Assembly (NCBI GenBank): GCA_009760885.1
Contig: CM019718.1
Location: 23,747,133 to 23,811,132 of the forward strand
Source of the DNA: Achatina immaculata
Taxonomy: Eukaryota; Mollusca; Gastropoda; Stylommatophora; Achatinidae
Direction of reading: 5' to 3'
Length of the DNA: 64,000 nt
Below the pieces are notes generated by a model that saw only the letters and a list, made by a program, of their open reading frames with translations, ran no database searches and had not been told where the DNA came from. Below, piece after piece: positions 63,863 to 64,000 of this stretch. Both the position numbers and the translations under genes were made by a program. Within the stretch, counting starts at the first letter, position 1. Each line of letters starts with the position of its first letter.

Positions 63863-64000
63863 AGGTCGCACATAACAACAGGGTCACACTACAGGTCGCA
63901 CATAACAACAGGGTCACACTACAGGTCGCACATAACAACAGGGTCACACTACAGGTCGCACATAACAACAGGGTCACACTACAGGTCGCACATAACAACA
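63863..64000. repeat. 30-bp minisatellite running off the window
   Basis: AGGTCGCACATAACAACAGG plus GTCACACTAC repeats exactly at 30-bp spacing, with no differences visible in about 4.6 copies. It continues past the right edge. Confidence 0.97.

Overview
This window looks like intergenic or repeat-rich chromosome from an animal, most likely a lophotrochozoan and probably a mollusc. The basis is animal-type non-LTR retrotransposons (RTE-like and CR1-like), Tc1 and mariner transposons, tRNA-derived SINEs ending in short TTTACC runs, and a very high load of minisatellites. The phylum is inferred from the style of the repeats and no single diagnostic gene supports it. I found no convincing host protein-coding gene, tRNA gene or intact operon-like unit in 64 kb. 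Every long open frame is either a mobile-element protein or a tandem repeat that happens to stay open.

Layout. 0-4.5 kb: 44-bp and 48-bp minisatellites, a GC-rich unit carrying the first ~21 nt of an 18S rRNA next to diverged repeats, then CATC and 18-bp arrays. 5-10.3 kb: a 1716-bp tandem duplication whose right end runs into a decayed Tc1 transposon. The Tc1 gene contains a retroposon insertion and a minisatellite made from its own coding sequence. 10.3-20.8 kb: retroposon fragments, palindromic AT-rich repeats, minisatellites, a SINE and an internally deleted mariner. 20.8-29.3 kb: several minus-strand retrotransposon copies (families A and B) and a dispersed repeat E. 28.3-37 kb: one family-B element taken apart by nested insertions (CR1-like copy, RTE fragment with an intact ~480-codon RT frame, SINE, several minisatellites). 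37.3-42.9 kb: a CR1-like copy sitting in a repeat whose unoccupied version is at 49.5-49.9 kb, then a third CR1-like copy and a 45-bp array. 43-51.5 kb: tetranucleotide arrays, SINE and LINE fragments. 52.3-57.4 kb: a nearly complete RTE-like element (endonuclease plus RT) split by a family-A insertion, which itself carries two small insertions. 57.7-59.4 kb: the RNase H and C-terminal region of another retrotransposon, with about 21 in-frame copies of a 39-bp unit. 59.4-64 kb: repeat E again, a degenerate Tc1 and two tandem arrays, the last running off the window.

Family names used here are local labels. A: RTE-like, C-terminus with GKRKRGRP and a GAAT-type tail. B: second endonuclease-RT family with a (TGA)n tail. 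C: CR1-like with an ATTC/AATC tail. D: RTE-like with endonuclease and a (GA)n tail. E-RTE: RTE-like with a GATATAAGATA tail. E-repeat and G-repeat: dispersed non-coding repeats. Target-site duplications (TSDs) are visible for at least eight insertions, which allows much of the insertion order to be read directly. The recurring theme is minisatellite growth inside or beside transposon coding sequence.
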